Shown: in pieces, positions 19,711 to 33,148 of the stretch
How positions within the stretch are numbered: position 1 is the first letter of the stretch
How the letters are laid out: every line of letters begins with the position of its first letter
Program-made: the position numbers and the translations under genes
The notes under the pieces: generated by a model
Databases searched by the model: none
Told to the model about the DNA's origin: nothing
The model's input: the letters and a program-made list of their open reading frames with translations, nothing else
Origin: Haematobia irritans
Lineage: Eukaryota > Arthropoda > Insecta > Diptera > Muscidae
Length of the DNA stretch: 64,000 nucleotides
Reading direction: 5' to 3'
Assembly (NCBI RefSeq): GCF_050003625.1
Contig: NC_134400.1
Location: 55,866,066-55,930,065, forward strand

Positions 19711-20629
19711 TCAATATTGTAGTCGGAAAGTAGTGGTTTTATAAATGATTTAGATTAGAAATGTGGAAACATATAAAAAGAGCACTTGCTATCAATAACA
19801 CGTGTGATTTCTTATAATCACTCATTGCTCGCAAATGCTCAATACAATGATTTGAATCAATTTCACATCATAGACTCTTTAAAATATAGATGACCCATCG
19901 CTCTCCGACCAGAAAATGTTGAAGAAGCCCAAATAAATTTTCTGACATTTCGTTTTGTGTTTTTCGTAAAGAGAAAATTTGCTAAAAATTAAATTTTGTA
20001 TTTTCGCGGTTTTAGTCGCAATTTTTTGTTCAAATATGAACTTTTGAATATTTAACTTGATTATAAATCATCTGGTGTATCAAACATGTTCAAATTGTGG
20101 ATAAAATAGAAAAATTGTAAAAACGAATCTCAGAGAGAATTTGTAATTCCCCCTATTTTCTTCGTTTATTCCTCATTTTGGGAACTGTCAGACTGCGTTT
20201 GACACAGATGGGTCATCTATTACTTAGTTATTTATGTTTCACATAACGTACATACATACATGATGGTGTTAAGTACCCATGATATATAATTTATTGCAAG
20301 TAATTGACAATCTGGCAAGGCTATTCAATATGAGTGGAATTGTTAAAAACTCAATTCACGCTCTTGTGGGGAGAAAAACAGAAAAAGAGTTTACCATGTG
20401 AATGAGAGTGGCGCGTCTCCCATCACGATTAGAACGCAAAAGCAAAAATTAAAATTTGCATACACATGCTCTCGCCCATAAACACTGCATGTGCCAGAAA
20501 GAGACAAACATTCCATAATCCGAATGCAATTGGAAGAAGTAATACACAAAACGAAATTGGAAATCTCGGACCTAGAGAAAACCCAAACGACCATTGTAAA
20601 TTCACTCAAGAAAAATTATTGGTGGCGTT
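19711..20629. other. Non-repeat stretch upstream of the candidate exon
   Basis: No gene was recognised. Base composition becomes less AT-rich from about 20380. If the 20.63-kb exon is real, this would be its promoter region. No TATA box was identified with confidence. Confidence 0.4.
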
Positions 20630-21362
20630 CGGATCGTTAAAATTGTTCGTAGCGTCGTGAACGTTCAAATAACAGGAACAACAAAAAAGATAAACACACA
20701 CAAAAGAAAGAAAACAAAGCAAATTATTTATTTATGAAAGAAAATTTTCTTTAAACCCATCATATTCGGTAGCAAATAAAAGGCGACCAAGTTCTATATA
20801 TTTTTTGTAAATTTGCCAATTTTCCAAATCGCAGCATCATCCGCTAATTATTTACAAAGAATTTAATTAGAAATAAACGGAAGACATTGTTTTTTTGCTG
20901 TTTCAATTGATTATTGTACGAGAAGAGGCTTCAGTTTTGAGAATCACACAACCACATATAACTCAGTGTTTGAATGTATGCGTGTTTTAAATAAAACAAA
21001 TCAGACAGACACCATTGAGCGAAAAGGGCAATAAGAAAAAATAAATTTTACAAGCAAAAAAAAAAGTGATGAAGAAAAGTGCAAATAAGTGATATTTTAA
21101 CAGAACCCCCAAAGTGAAATTTTGTTAAAAATTTTCATTGTTATTATTGTTGAAGAAATACACAAACCCACACACAGCTAGCAAAAAACCTCATCTCTCT
21201 CAACGACATCTCAGCTCTTTACTCTTGTACCAATTCCGAATGAAGTGAATGAATTTTTGTGAAGAAAAAGAAAAAAAAACGTGAAATAACAGAACCAGAA
21301 TTAGATCCCAACACAGAAAACAGTAGCAAAATTCATTTGAGAAAATAAAAATATAACAAAAG
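20630..21362 (+). other. Candidate long 5'-UTR exon with splice donor
   Basis: About 700 bp of A/C-rich, T-poor, stop-rich sequence with many AACA, CACACA and AAAGAA strings resembles a fly 5' UTR. It ends AACAAAAG before the donor GTAAATTG at 21363. It follows a more complex region with GATCGTTAAAATTG and GTAGCGTCGTGAACG that could be a promoter. No start codon with a coding frame follows, so the gene, if real, begins coding beyond a long plus-strand intron. No gene identity can be assigned. Confidence 0.35.
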
Positions 21363-22788
21363 GTAAATTGTCGTTCTTAAAAGATATATTGTGTGTGTGA
21401 ATGAATGCTTTATTTTTTTCTCCCGTGCTTATAGAAAACAAAATTTGTGAATAAATTTGCAATCGCATTTTATTGATTTGTGCATTGTGTTTGTAAATGA
21501 GTGATTGACGGAATGAATAGGGGTATATGTATGTGTGCGTTTAATTTATTAAATTGAATTGGTTGGGGTTGTGAGGGGGTTTCTTCTTAATCCATTGCAT
21601 ACACACATTTTTCTCCATTAAAATGTTTTGAAAAAAAAGTAGCAACAACAACCGGCAAAATTAGTTTTTTGTTATTTTGACCCCCCGCCCCCTTATGTTT
21701 GGAAAATGAATATTTACTGCCTCTAAATTATATGATTCCTCCGGTGAAGTTTTTCTAAGGAGCTGCAAAAAGCATTTTTTACACCATTGCACCAATCACG
21801 CACGCTCATATGCGTTTTTTTTCTCAAATCGCCTTCATCGATGTCGTCGTCGTTTATTCTTATACGACGTGATTGTGAATGTGTGGAGCGCGCGAAGCGT
21901 CTTGTAATAATAATGTATAATATTGTGCAGTCTCGTCAGAATTGATTTTCTTCAATTTTTTTTATTTGTTTTTGCCTTCCTCTTTGCTCTCTCATTTTAC
22001 TTTAGTTTAACTGCCTCGTTTTTAGTTTGCTGTCACGTTTTTTGCTTTCCTCTTTGAGTTTCGCTCCAGTCGGCAAATAGACAGTGATGCCAACTTTCCA
22101 TGAGTTGAGAAAAACAGCAAAAGCATTGTAGCTAAAAAGACTTCAGTTGTGACACAGGCAGGAGAAAAACTGTCAAAGCAGTTTTCCCAATTTCCGATTG
22201 GCATTTAACAGGAGGAAATATCAGTTGTTAGTAGAATTTTTATATTTGACCAGCTGGACACGTATGCTATTTATGAGTTATTCCTTGGAAGTTTATTTGA
22301 ATGGAGCAAATAAAAAAATGGAAAAAATCACCAATTATGCTACTTTTTATTTTTATTAATTGTATTTTCATATTTTTTAATTTTACATATTTTTTATTAT
22401 ATTATTTTCATATTTTTTAATTTTACAATTTGAAAAACTACTTTTCTTGCTTTTCTTTATTTTTTATATGCCACTATAAAAATCGTTTTAAAGAATATAA
22501 ACTTCATTCCCAAATAAGTTATATTTTTATTCTTCTTTACAGATTTATTTTCATTTTTATGGCTAAAGATAGGCGTTGGGTTCAGTTTAGTCTCTAAATT
22601 CGAAAATAATACTGTAACCGCAGAACGAAGTTTTAACTTTTTTTTTGTCAAATTTTCTTATAACTTGTTGGGGAATGATTCCTTGCAACAATTGAACAAG
22701 TTTATTTTCTTTGAAATGAATTACTAAAGAAAATCAATCTTTAAAAATGGTTACTTTAACGTGGCAATGCTAACTTAATATCGGCCTT
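21363..22788 (+). other. Putative start of a long intron; no gene seen
   Basis: AT-rich, no coding frames and no recognised repeats up to the family E element at 22.79 kb. Intron status depends on the donor at 21363 being used. Confidence 0.3.
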
Positions 22789-23112
22789 AAAGGTGTATAC
22801 TATGTTGAGTTTTTCCGCCAAACTATACAAGTGCGAAAATATATATGACTACTAATTTTTTTATCAAATCTTGTCAAAACTTGTAAGGACAACCTTTAAC
22901 CCTGGAAAGTAATCTTTATTTTTCAGGCCGGTATTAAGATCGCATGATTGCGCTTAAACAATCATTTTTCACGGCTACTTTTCTTCAATTGTTCATTTTA
23001 AAGAAAACAAGCTTTTTGAATTGAAATTAGAAACAAAAAGTTATATTTTCATTCTGCATTTACAGAATTATTTTTGATCTTAGCGACTAAACTCGAACTT
23101 AGTACTCACCTT
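22789..23112. mobile_element. Small TIR element, family E, copy 3
   Basis: AAAGGTGTATACTATGTTGA at the left is mirrored by TCGAACTTAGTACTCACCTT at the right. TAA follows or precedes the ends, a possible TTAA/TAA target. Non-coding, about 320 bp. Confidence 0.65.
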
Positions 23113-23307
23113 AAACTCGAGCTAATTGTCCACCTGAAATATAAATAAGTTTGTCATTTAAATACAATTGAAAAACAATGACAGTGTATTGTATTGGATT
23201 GAAATCATTGTTGCTTAATATTTTTAATTGAGTTTTTATTCTTCTAGTTTTCTTCGCTTTATTATTTCTGTTAGCATGTTGAGATGGTGCACTCTATACT
23301 ATCTATG

Positions 23308-23622
23308 TTAGGTATAGTGGCAGCCCGATATTTCAGGCTCACTGTGACAATTCAGGCTCATTGTGAAAATTCAGTCCATTTTAATACCACAGTTGTGAGC
23401 TTCTCTCTTATCACTGAGTGACGCCCGATTCGACGTTTAGTTCAATGCCAAGGAACCTCCTTTTTATAACCGAGTCCGAACGGTTTTCCACATTGCTGTG
23501 AAGCTTTCAAACACTCAGAAATGTCCTCAGCATTACTGAGAGGGGATAATTCACAACTGAAAAACTTTTTGGTGTTTGGTCGAAGCTGGTATTGAACCCA
23601 TGACCCTTTGTCATATCTACAG
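23308..23622 (-). repeat. tRNA-derived SINE, 5'-truncated, older copy
   Basis: It matches the SINE at 52.4-52.7 kb over most of its body (GGCAGCCCGAT, CTCTCTTATCACTGAGTG, CCGAGTCCGAACGG, GAAAAACTTTTTGGTGTT). It keeps the B-box half of the tRNA head (TTCAATACC in place of TTCGATTCC) but lacks the A-box. It has an internal short duplication of the CAGGCTCA segment near 23335-23362. Many substitutions suggest an older insertion. Confidence 0.8.
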
Positions 23623-23639
23623 ATTTTTATTTTTTTTTT

Positions 23640-25865
23640 TTGCACAACATAAATGAACGAAATGCATCTTGAGTTTAGTTTTCTTTTAAATGCTTAAGCA
23701 AATGTACTGAAGATGATTGATATAAGCAAAATGATTTGATATAGTTATGTATATTCCCAGTATTGACCGAGTTTCTGAATATTTTGAGTCTATATAAATC
23801 GCAATTTTTTATTCATTTTCTCTAAAATTTTATGCGATGAAGATTCTCTACGGGAAATTTTTGGAATTGCTACTGACGGACCTAACGCAGGACTGTCACC
23901 GATGCACTCAAATTTAAAATATATCGTTTATTACTATATATTCTCTTGATATTAAAATCTTACTGGATCCACACATTCATTGAAATACAATTATCAGACT
24001 AATCCTATTTGTCTAAATATTGCAAAAGTGTTTCCTCTCTGGTGCGATTCGAGGGCTCAAAAATAAATAGAATTTTAAGATGTTGTCCAAGATTGGTTCA
24101 TGGGGACCTGCCTATAAACTGTCCCAGGACATTTCTCTTTGCCATTGGACTACGTCTCTTTGCCATTGGACTACGGTGGGTCTCAAGATCAGTTGGTTTC
24201 CCGTTTCACTTGAATATCTCTGGATGATGATCACTTTTGATTATGTAAATAACGTTACAATAAATAATGTTATCAAAAAAGTCGAAAGCCGACCTTACGA
24301 TTTTTTTTAATTTTAAAAATTTCCTGAAATTTACTTTGATGCCCATTACTGTCCCCACTTTATGAATTCCACCCGGATTATGATACGACTGAACTAAGTC
24401 GTCTTCGCTGTCTGCTACTAAGGTTAGTTACCTATATAATGACAGCTTTCGCCCAAAGGCAACAAAATCCGACAAGCCATTAATACAAATGTTGGCATTT
24501 TTCTCAATGAATCAAAAAAGTCAGCCAAACAAGACCACTTCGATGGTCGGTGGAATAGAGTCAACCAAGAGTTGTCATCACTTTGCCTTCAACAAAATTC
24601 GCACTATTTGTAATTTATGTTTGTTTCCATACACCCCCTCTCTTTGGAATTGCTACTCTTTTCTCATATGCATAAATTTTAATGATGGAGTGACTAGTTG
24701 GGGCTATTACAGAATAGTTGATGCTTTTCTGCATTTGTCGTTTTAACTTTTTGCTGTTTTTTTTTTGCAAATTGGATGATAATTGGTCATTAAATGAAAA
24801 GATTTTCAGTACAGTACAATGTTTTGTTTATGTCTCCAACTAAAAGTTTTTCCTGGTATCTGAGGAGGCGTGGCAGGTGTGACCTTTTCTAAATTAATTG
24901 CCATATGAGACGGCTGGATTAATATTTCAATTTTAGAAATCTCAAAGATTAAACAATAATCGCAATGGGTAAATTCAAACACTTCGAGTGAGTAACTCGA
25001 AGAACATCTAGCCAATGGCGGCGCATACATGTACGCTTTTCCACTTATTCTATTGAATTCATAGAGATTTGCCTTAGGTGATGATTTTGCTGTCCGTTCA
25101 GTTTCAAGTGGTATACAATAATCTAATGTCAATAGAAAACATCTAGCATCTACGTTCCCAAACTGGTGGTTAGCCGTAATCGAAAGTAGAAGATTAAAGC
25201 CACACGTGGAATTTCATATCATATCTTGAGGTTAGCTGTAATTGGAGAATCCAATTCTCTAAACAGGTTCGTTTTTATACCCTCTACTCTTGCCTTTGGG
25301 CGATTACAATAAAATTGACATTCCGAAATACATACACGATTACGACGAGCGATGTCCGCTTTTCAGAGTGTGCAAGTTATGGAGGTTTCACTGTAAATCG
25401 AATCGATCAGGTTGTTAAAAGAGCAAACAAGAGACCCTTTGGACACAAGAGGCGTAGATCTGGACCAAACAATCGACTTTCGGTATTCGACCAAAAATTG
25501 ACAATGTACCACGAATCACCCTTCATTCCTGCACCACTCTGAGGAACAGGTTATTATAAGTTCGTGCATATGTCGGAAACACCTAGATGGAGATCATACC
25601 GTATGTCATCAATGCTTAACGTCATGGCCCTACTTAGTGATGGGCGTCAATCTGTGAAAGTATAAAGCAATAATTTTTGTTGAAATCGATTCCGATTAAG
25701 ATATATTTCCTGATATCTCCAGCAGGATATGCACTTATTTGGACACAACGCCAGAATTGAACACTTATTTATTTAAAATTTTGCAAATTAAATAGAATTA
25801 GTATTGCATTTTTGAAAAATATTGAATTTTTGCCTTTTTGCTGAACTACGGCTTCGGTAAACAAA
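23640..25865. other. Mostly unique stretch; small repeats only
   Basis: No recognised gene. A 21-bp perfect tandem pair (TCTCTTTGCCATTGGACTACG) occurs at 24137-24178. A minus-strand ORF of 108 codons (24806-25132) and a basic plus-strand ORF of 75 codons (25315-25542) resemble nothing I know. GAGGTTTCACTGTA near 25382 and again near 56330 is the end of a dispersed Tc1-like terminus. ACAGGTTATTATAAGTTCGTG at about 25548 matches the family D2 repeat head at 49.1 kb. Confidence 0.4.
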
Positions 25866-26106
25866 ATCATTTCGGTCGAGCTCTTTTGAGGCCCAGTAAA
25901 TTTCTCATTTGACTGATATTTGTGCCGAGCGATTTTAAATTTGGACACACACAAATCGCACAAACTGAAGTATGTTGTGGTCGATGGTGCGGCAGTTCGT
26001 CAAAGGCCACTTCGGCCAATTTGACCGTGCGGGAGATGTTCCTGGTGAAAGAACTCTGTTTTTCTGCGCCAAGTGCTTCCAAAATATCTTCAGCTGCGAA
26101 TCGCCC
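25866..26106 (-). pseudogene. Unrecognised coding-like fragment
   Basis: After an acceptor-like TTTTTAG on the minus strand, about 65 codons read with balanced composition (AAEDILEALGAEKQ, then RTVKLAEVAFDELPHHR). A neighbouring frame then continues with a CDLC motif, as if a frameshift intervened near 25950. Composition differs from the AT-rich surroundings. It may be a gene or transposon exon remnant; no family is assigned. Confidence 0.25.
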
Positions 26107-27736
26107 CTAAAAATACTCGTAGTTGATATGAATAATCTAAAGTAACTTATTGACTGGACGGGTTCTATGATTCACCTTGTAACTGTTCTCTGCTTTAGCA
26201 GCCTATTGAAATCAGTTTAGACGCGTCGTCTATGTTGCCTGATCCATAAGACCTCTCTCTCTCTCGCCAGATCTCGCACACTAAACTCTGATACTATTTG
26301 GCAAAATTCGGAGTGCCATTTGATTTTATTTTTAGCTTATGGGTTAGATTAACCTATAAGAAGTCCAAAAACTAACGAAACCACGTGGAGAAGCTTGAAC
26401 ATAACTGAAATGTTAACAGAAATGCAGCGAGTAAATATTTAGAAGCCCGAAATAGTCTCAAGAATAGTAGTACCAAAACCGTTGTATGCATAGATCCTGG
26501 TTTGTTCAGAAAAACTTTTTGAAGGGTATCCAAGTTAGAGGTTAATTCAAAATTTTTTTTATGAGAAAGCCTGCAAGTAATAGAATGAGAATCAAAATGT
26601 TGACTTTGTTTCTGCAAAATTGGAATCCTAGTTTTCAAATTTAAAAACGATGCTATTATTGAAAATTCAAATTTTGATTTCGCGAGGAAATATAATATCA
26701 ACCACCAACATCAACTAAAAAATTAATTGTTACAATTATTTTGCGTGATTAATTTCAGTTCTGATTAAAACATCAATGGTATGAACTCCTTTTTATTTGA
26801 TAATTTTGTCAAATTTAATTAAGACTTTAATAAATAAAATTGGTGATTTTTTTTCTAGTCAATAAGGTATGGGCTCGATGAGGACATACACAACGCAATT
26901 TACCCCATTCATATGTGTTAGTCTGGGATGTTTGATATGACTTCGTAAGGAGAACATGGACATTAGATGTTGAGTTACATTTTGAATATAAATACATATC
27001 TTCTGGTCGATTTCCTTTTTATGACCAAGTATTCTATGAAGAATTCGCGAATGTGTAAATAAAACGTGCAAACGTAATCCAATATTGCAAATGGTTTTAT
27101 TTCAATGAGCATTGTTTGCATTGTCTTCTCCAACTGTGGGATTCCAGAGAGCGACATCGTTGGACTTACTTCGATTACACTGCTCAGTATCTCGATATTT
27201 CTTCTTTGGACTATTTTGTTGATGATTTTTTTCCTTGTATATGACTGGCAGACTGCCAACAAAAAGTTCGCCAAATAAATGCACTAATGGAATTTGGTTG
27301 CTATCGGCAATCGTCTGCGTCGCTTATTCATTTATCCAGCCTTTGGAATAAAGATAATATTCTGTAAAGAGCTATGTACGGTTTCTTCTCCCAATTTGAG
27401 AAACCAAGAAAGAGAGGATGTGTTTTTATTAAAAAGACCTTAAACTTCATACGAAGTCGATTTCATTTTCCCTGTATATATTGGCAAAAAAATAAAAATG
27501 ACTTTCCAGAAGATTAAATATATTTTCTGATGGTAAAGCTGATGGAGTTTCCCTGCTATGTTTTCAATACGATTATGGATGAGGGATTATGTTATGTGTA
27601 TTACTTAAAGAATATATTTTTTATGTATTAAAATATTTAGGGATTACATTTGGTATTGTCAAAGGTGGTAATGTCCTTCAAAGATAGAGTGCAAGAAGTT
27701 AATGGAAAGTGCTAAACTTAAGCAAGTAAGTAAAGT

Positions 27737-28656
27737 CTAAAGTCGGGCAGGGCCGACTATATTATACCCTTCACCACTATGTACACCAAAATTTGTGGTA
27801 CCAACTCAACTCCTTCAAATTTGTTGGGAATTATTATGAAGGTTTATATTCCTATATACAAATATTTATATATTAACCGATTTGGAGACAATGTTTTGTA
27901 CTTCTACAAAATCTCTAGAATTTAAATTTAAATCGGTGAACGCCCTGGGGTGAAACGCACTGTTAGTAAATCACCACAGAATTTTGTGTAAAATGTGGTG
28001 TTTGGCCATATTTGTATAAACCGGAAAAAATATATGTAGGCTTTATCTCAAATCTGAACAAATTAGATCAAGATGACACACTTAAATATCATATTAAATA
28101 TAGTCGTCTCTGTAGAAACTATCGAGTCGATTGGAGGAAGGTCCCATTGATATTGGGTCTAAAATATGAGACATTGTACCATAATTCCCCAACTCTGGCG
28201 TACATATATATGGGAGCTATATCCAAATCTGAACCGATTCAACGAAATTTGGCATGCATAGTTAGTAATAATTCTGCTATCTCTGCAAAATCTCACGTAA
28301 ATGGGAGAATAACTTTGGCCTCCGTGGTCATATGAGTGTAAATCGGCCGAAAGATATATATGAGAGCTATATCTAAATCTGAACCGATTTCAACCAAATT
28401 TGGCACACTTAAATATGCTATTAAATGTACGCCTTTTGCAAAATTTGAAGCAAATCAGGGCAAAACTCTTGCTTTAGAGATGATATAAGCGCAAATCGGA
28501 CAAAAGATATATATGGGAGCTATATCTAAATCTGAACCGATTTGGATGATATTGTGCACATTTTACGAGAGCGACTCTGACTTTTCTTTCTTGGTGTTAC
28601 ATACAAATGCAGAAACTTATTATTCCCTGTACCACAGTAGTGGTGAAGGGTATAAA
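27737..28656 (+). mobile_element. Hairpin-headed dispersed repeat, family C, copy in unit 1
   Basis: The head is AGTCGGGCAGGGCCGACT, a hairpin. The left TATACCCTTCACCACT mirrors the right AGTGGTGAAGGGTATA near 28640-28655. The interior has units beginning (G/A)GAGCTATATC(C/T)AAATCTGAACC at 28212, 28362 and 28514, a period of 150-152 bp. Same architecture as families A and B but diverged. No autonomous protein. Confidence 0.65.
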
Positions 28657-29139
28657 AATATTACCTCACGTTCTGGTGAGATAGGATTACAAAAGACTAC
28701 TTTTTGACGTTTTACCATAACAAATATTGAACTTGACGTTTTGTACCCGGCAAAAACTGGGTAAGCACTAGTGATTCTTCCAGTAATACCGGTAATCAAA
28801 AACTTACTCCTTGTAGTATTACCTGGGATTTAAAAATAATAACTTACCTGTGTAGACCAAAAGTGATTCCTTTTATTAATAACAGTAATTAAAATCATAT
28901 CTTGAGGCCATAGTTCGAATCCTGTTGAGACTCTATTTTTTTTTAATTTATTTATTTTTTTTATTCGTATTAAATATTAATTAATTAAACTTTTGTTGAA
29001 ATTTTGCTTTTTTCTTGATATATTTTTTTAATAGAATAGCCTCTACAGCGATTGTGGACACCGTTAATAGTAGCGAAAATTATATTTCAGAAAAAAATTG
29101 CAACAATTACATCATTGAATAAATCCATTCCGTGGAGTA

Positions 29140-29203
29140 GGGTATAGTGTGTTGGATTACAAAACGACAGGTCTGAGTTTCATTCCTCCTGGCGTCATAG
29201 AGA
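29140..29203 (+). repeat. Degenerate tRNA-like head (unit 1)
   Basis: GTAGGGTATAGTGTGTTGG, ATTACAAA, then GAGTTTCATTCCTCCTGGCG align with the tRNA-like head at 5028-5101. The B-box is damaged (GAGTTTCATTCC), so pol III activity is unlikely. Confidence 0.4.
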
Positions 29204-29528
29204 TTTTCGAAGTACAAATTGTACTATAAATATAAACAGAGGGAGAGAAAGGGGTAATAAAAGACCGAGAATACGAAACTAATGGCGATTTCGATTGGGA
29301 AAAAAGGTGCAACATTCCCGAAATTGATTGCAACATATCAAGAACACTGTCATAGATTTTGGATCCTTTATACCTCACAATATTATAAATTAACAATAAC
29401 TTTAGAATTACACTATCATTTGGGCGAAATGTCAATTAGGGGAAAAGTAGTGTAACACCAAGGCAACATATTTTTTGCGAATCGAAAACGCCCTAACTTA
29501 TAAGAGAGAATAAAATCTATAAATAGCT

Positions 29529-29756
29529 ATGAGAGCAGCAACGCATTCGCTCTTTTTGATTCTATTTTTGGTAAACCTAATACTTTTTGGAGAGCTGGTA
29601 TGCTTGCAACGAAGTACTTATTTTTCGACTGCTGGTATGCTTGCACCGAAGTACTTTCCTTCAATGTCATGTCCATGTAAAAGTATTACTGCTGATATAT
29701 GTACGAAGAAGTTGTTAACTATTTGGCGCAGGCATACTTGTACTCATACCTGGTAA
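29529..29756 (+). CDS. Doubtful 75-aa signal-peptide-like ORF (unit 1)
   Basis: The frame starts MRAATHS, then a hydrophobic run LFLILFLVNLILFGELV that fits a signal peptide or anchor, then a cysteine-containing tail. It includes an internal pair of GCTGGTATGCTTGCA repeats that encode a duplicated stretch. It is not recognised and has no splice or promoter support. It is repeated identically in unit 2. Probably chance, but hydrophobic N-terminus and length justify a mention. Confidence 0.15.
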   Translation: MRAATHSLFLILFLVNLILFGELVCLQRSTYFSTAGMLAPKYFPSMSCPCKSITADICTKKLLTIWRRHTCTHTW

Positions 29757-31356
29757 TAGGAGTTTTTGTTGGTTAGTCTTTAAAATCGGTTGGAAATCGG
29801 CTGGAAATCGACCCAAATAGAATATTCGATGTAGGTTAAAAATCGAATTTGAATTTGAAGAGTAAATTTGAAACTTCAGTTTACAATAAAAGCAAACGTC
29901 GATAGGGGATTTTTTCAAAATTTTAAAATGTCGAAATATGCAGTTTTTCAATTAGCTTATGGGTTAGATTAACCTATAAGAAGTCCAAAAACTAACGAAA
30001 CCACGTGGAGAAGCTTGAACATAACTGAAATGTTAACAGAAATGCAGCGAGTAAATATTTAGAAGCCCGAAATAGTCTCAAGAATAGTAGTACCAAAACC
30101 GTTGTATGCATAGATCCTGGTTTGTTCAGAAAAACTTTTTGAAGGGTATCCAAGTTAGAGGTTAATTCAAAATTTTTTTTATGAGAAAGCCTGCAAGTAA
30201 TAGAATGAGAATCAAAATGTTGACTTTGTTTCTGCAAAATTGGAATCCTAGTTTTCAAATTTAAAAACGATGCTATTATTGAAAATTCAAATTTTGATTT
30301 CGCGAGGAAATATAATATCAACCACCAACATCAACTAAAAAATTAATTGTTACAATTATTTTGCGTGATTAATTTCAGTTCTGATTAAAACATCAATGGT
30401 ATGAACTCCTTTTTATTTGATAATTTTGTCAAATTTAATTAAGACTTTAATAAATAAAATTGGTGATTTTTTTTCTAGTCAATAAGGTATGGGCTCGATG
30501 AGGACATACACAACGCAATTTACCCCATTCATATGTGTTAGTCTGGGATGTTTGATATGACTTCGTAAGGAGAACATGGACATTAGATGTTGAGTTACAT
30601 TTTGAATATAAATACATATCTTCTGGTCGATTTCCTTTTTATGACCAAGTATTCTATGAAGAATTCGCGAATGTGTAAATAAAACGTGCAAACGTAATCC
30701 AATATTGCAAATGGTTTTATTTCAATGAGCATTGTTTGCATTGTCTTCTCCAACTGTGGGATTCCAGAGAGCGACATCGTTGGACTTACTTCGATTACAC
30801 TGCTCAGTATCTCGATATTTCTTCTTTGGACTATTTTGTTGATGATTTTTTTCCTTGTATATGACTGGCAGACTGCCAACAAAAAGTTCGCCAAATAAAT
30901 GCACTAATGGAATTTGGTTGCTATCGGCAATCGTCTGCGTCGCTTATTCATTTATCCAGCCTTTGGAATAAAGATAATATTCTGTAAAGAGCTATGTACG
31001 GTTTCTTCTCCCAATTTGAGAAACCAAGAAAGAGAGGATGTGTTTTTATTAAAAAGACCTTAAACTTCATACGAAGTCGATTTCATTTTCCCTGTATATA
31101 TTGGCAAAAAAATAAAAATGACTTTCCAGAAGATTAAATATATTTTCTGATGGTAAAGCTGATGGAGTTTCCCTGCTATGTTTTCAATACGATTATGGAT
31201 GAGGGATTATGTTATGTGTATTACTTAAAGAATATATTTTTTATGTATTAAAATATTTAGGGATTACATTTGGTATTGTCAAAGGTGGTAATGTCCTTCA
31301 AAGATAGAGTGCAAGAAGTTAATGGAAAGTGCTAAACTTAAGCAAGTAAGTAAAGT

Positions 31357-32276
31357 CTAAAGTCGGGCAGGGCCGACTATATTATACCCTTCACCACTAT
31401 GTACACCAAAATTTGTGGTACCAACTCAACTCCTTCAAATTTGTTGGGAATTATTATGAAGGTTTATATTCCTATATACAAATATTTATATATTAACCGA
31501 TTTGGAGACAATGTTTTGTACTTCTACAAAATCTCTAGAATTTAAATTTAAATCGGTGAACGCCCTGGGGTGAAACGCACTGTTAGTAAATCACCACAGA
31601 ATTTTGTGTAAAATGTGGTGTTTGGCCATATTTGTATAAACCGGAAAAAATATATGTAGGCTTTATCTCAAATCTGAACAAATTAGATCAAGATGACACA
31701 CTTAAATATCATATTAAATATAGTCGTCTCTGTAGAAACTATCGAGTCGATTGGAGGAAGGTCCCATTGATATTGGGTCTAAAATATGAGACATTGTACC
31801 ATAATTCCCCAACTCTGGCGTACATATATATGGGAGCTATATCCAAATCTGAACCGATTCAACGAAATTTGGCATGCATAGTTAGTAATAATTCTGCTAT
31901 CTCTGCAAAATCTCACGTAAATGGGAGAATAACTTTGGCCTCCGTGGTCATATGAGTGTAAATCGGCCGAAAGATATATATGAGAGCTATATCTAAATCT
32001 GAACCGATTTCAACCAAATTTGGCACACTTAAATATGCTATTAAATGTACGCCTTTTGCAAAATTTGAAGCAAATCAGGGCAAAACTCTTGCTTTAGAGA
32101 TGATATAAGCGCAAATCGGACAAAAGATATATATGGGAGCTATATCTAAATCTGAACCGATTTGGATGATATTGTGCACATTTTACGAGAGCGACTCTGA
32201 CTTTTCTTTCTTGGTGTTACATACAAATGCAGAAACTTATTATTCCCTGTACCACAGTAGTGGTGAAGGGTATAAA
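31357..32276 (+). mobile_element. Hairpin-headed dispersed repeat, family C, copy in unit 2
   Basis: Same as the copy at 27737-28656, shifted by 3,620 bp; duplicated with its surroundings rather than by transposition. Confidence 0.65.
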
Positions 32277-32759
32277 AATATTACCTCACGTTCTGGTGAG
32301 ATAGGATTACAAAAGACTACTTTTTGACGTTTTACCATAACAAATATTGAACTTGACGTTTTGTACCCGGCAAAAACTGGGTAAGCACTAGTGATTCTTC
32401 CAGTAATACCGGTAATCAAAAACTTACTCCTTGTAGTATTACCTGGGATTTAAAAATAATAACTTACCTGTGTAGACCAAAAGTGATTCCTTTTATTAAT
32501 AACAGTAATTAAAATCATATCTTGAGGCCATAGTTCGAATCCTGTTGAGACTCTATTTTTTTTTAATTTATTTATTTTTTTTATTCGTATTAAATATTAA
32601 TTAATTAAACTTTTGTTGAAATTTTGCTTTTTTCTTGATATATTTTTTTAATAGAATAGCCTCTACAGCGATTGTGGACACCGTTAATAGTAGCGAAAAT
32701 TATATTTCAGAAAAAAATTGCAACAATTACATCATTGAATAAATCCATTCCGTGGAGTA

Positions 32760-32823
32760 GGGTATAGTGTGTTGGATTACAAAACGACAGGTCTGAGTTT
32801 CATTCCTCCTGGCGTCATAGAGA
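32760..32823 (+). repeat. Degenerate tRNA-like head (unit 2)
   Basis: Duplicate of 29140-29203. Confidence 0.4.
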
Positions 32824-33148
32824 TTTTCGAAGTACAAATTGTACTATAAATATAAACAGAGGGAGAGAAAGGGGTAATAAAAGACCGAGAATACGAAACT
32901 AATGGCGATTTCGATTGGGAAAAAAGGTGCAACATTCCCGAAATTGATTGCAACATATCAAGAACACTGTCATAGATTTTGGATCCTTTATACCTCACAA
33001 TATTATAAATTAACAATAACTTTAGAATTACACTATCATTTGGGCGAAATGTCAATTAGGGGAAAAGTAGTGTAACACCAAGGCAACATATTTTTTGCGA
33101 ATCGAAAACGCCCTAACTTATAAGAGAGAATAAAATCTATAAATAGCT

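Larger units (their letters stand above)
26332..29951. repeat. 3,620-bp tandem duplication, unit 1
   Basis: The unit starts TTAGCTTATGGGTTAG and ends TTTTTCAA, then begins again without a spacer. Every position compared is the same 3,620 bp further on. It contains one family C repeat, a degenerate tRNA-like head and a short signal-peptide-like ORF. See unit 2. Confidence 0.9.

Noticed and set aside
24806..25132. Minus-strand 108-codon ORF as a gene
   Set aside because: No family resemblance, no splice or promoter signals, composition like the surroundings.
29518..29526. TATAAATAG as a TATA box for the 75-codon ORF
   Set aside because: It lies only a few bases before the ATG, leaving no room for a transcription start and leader.
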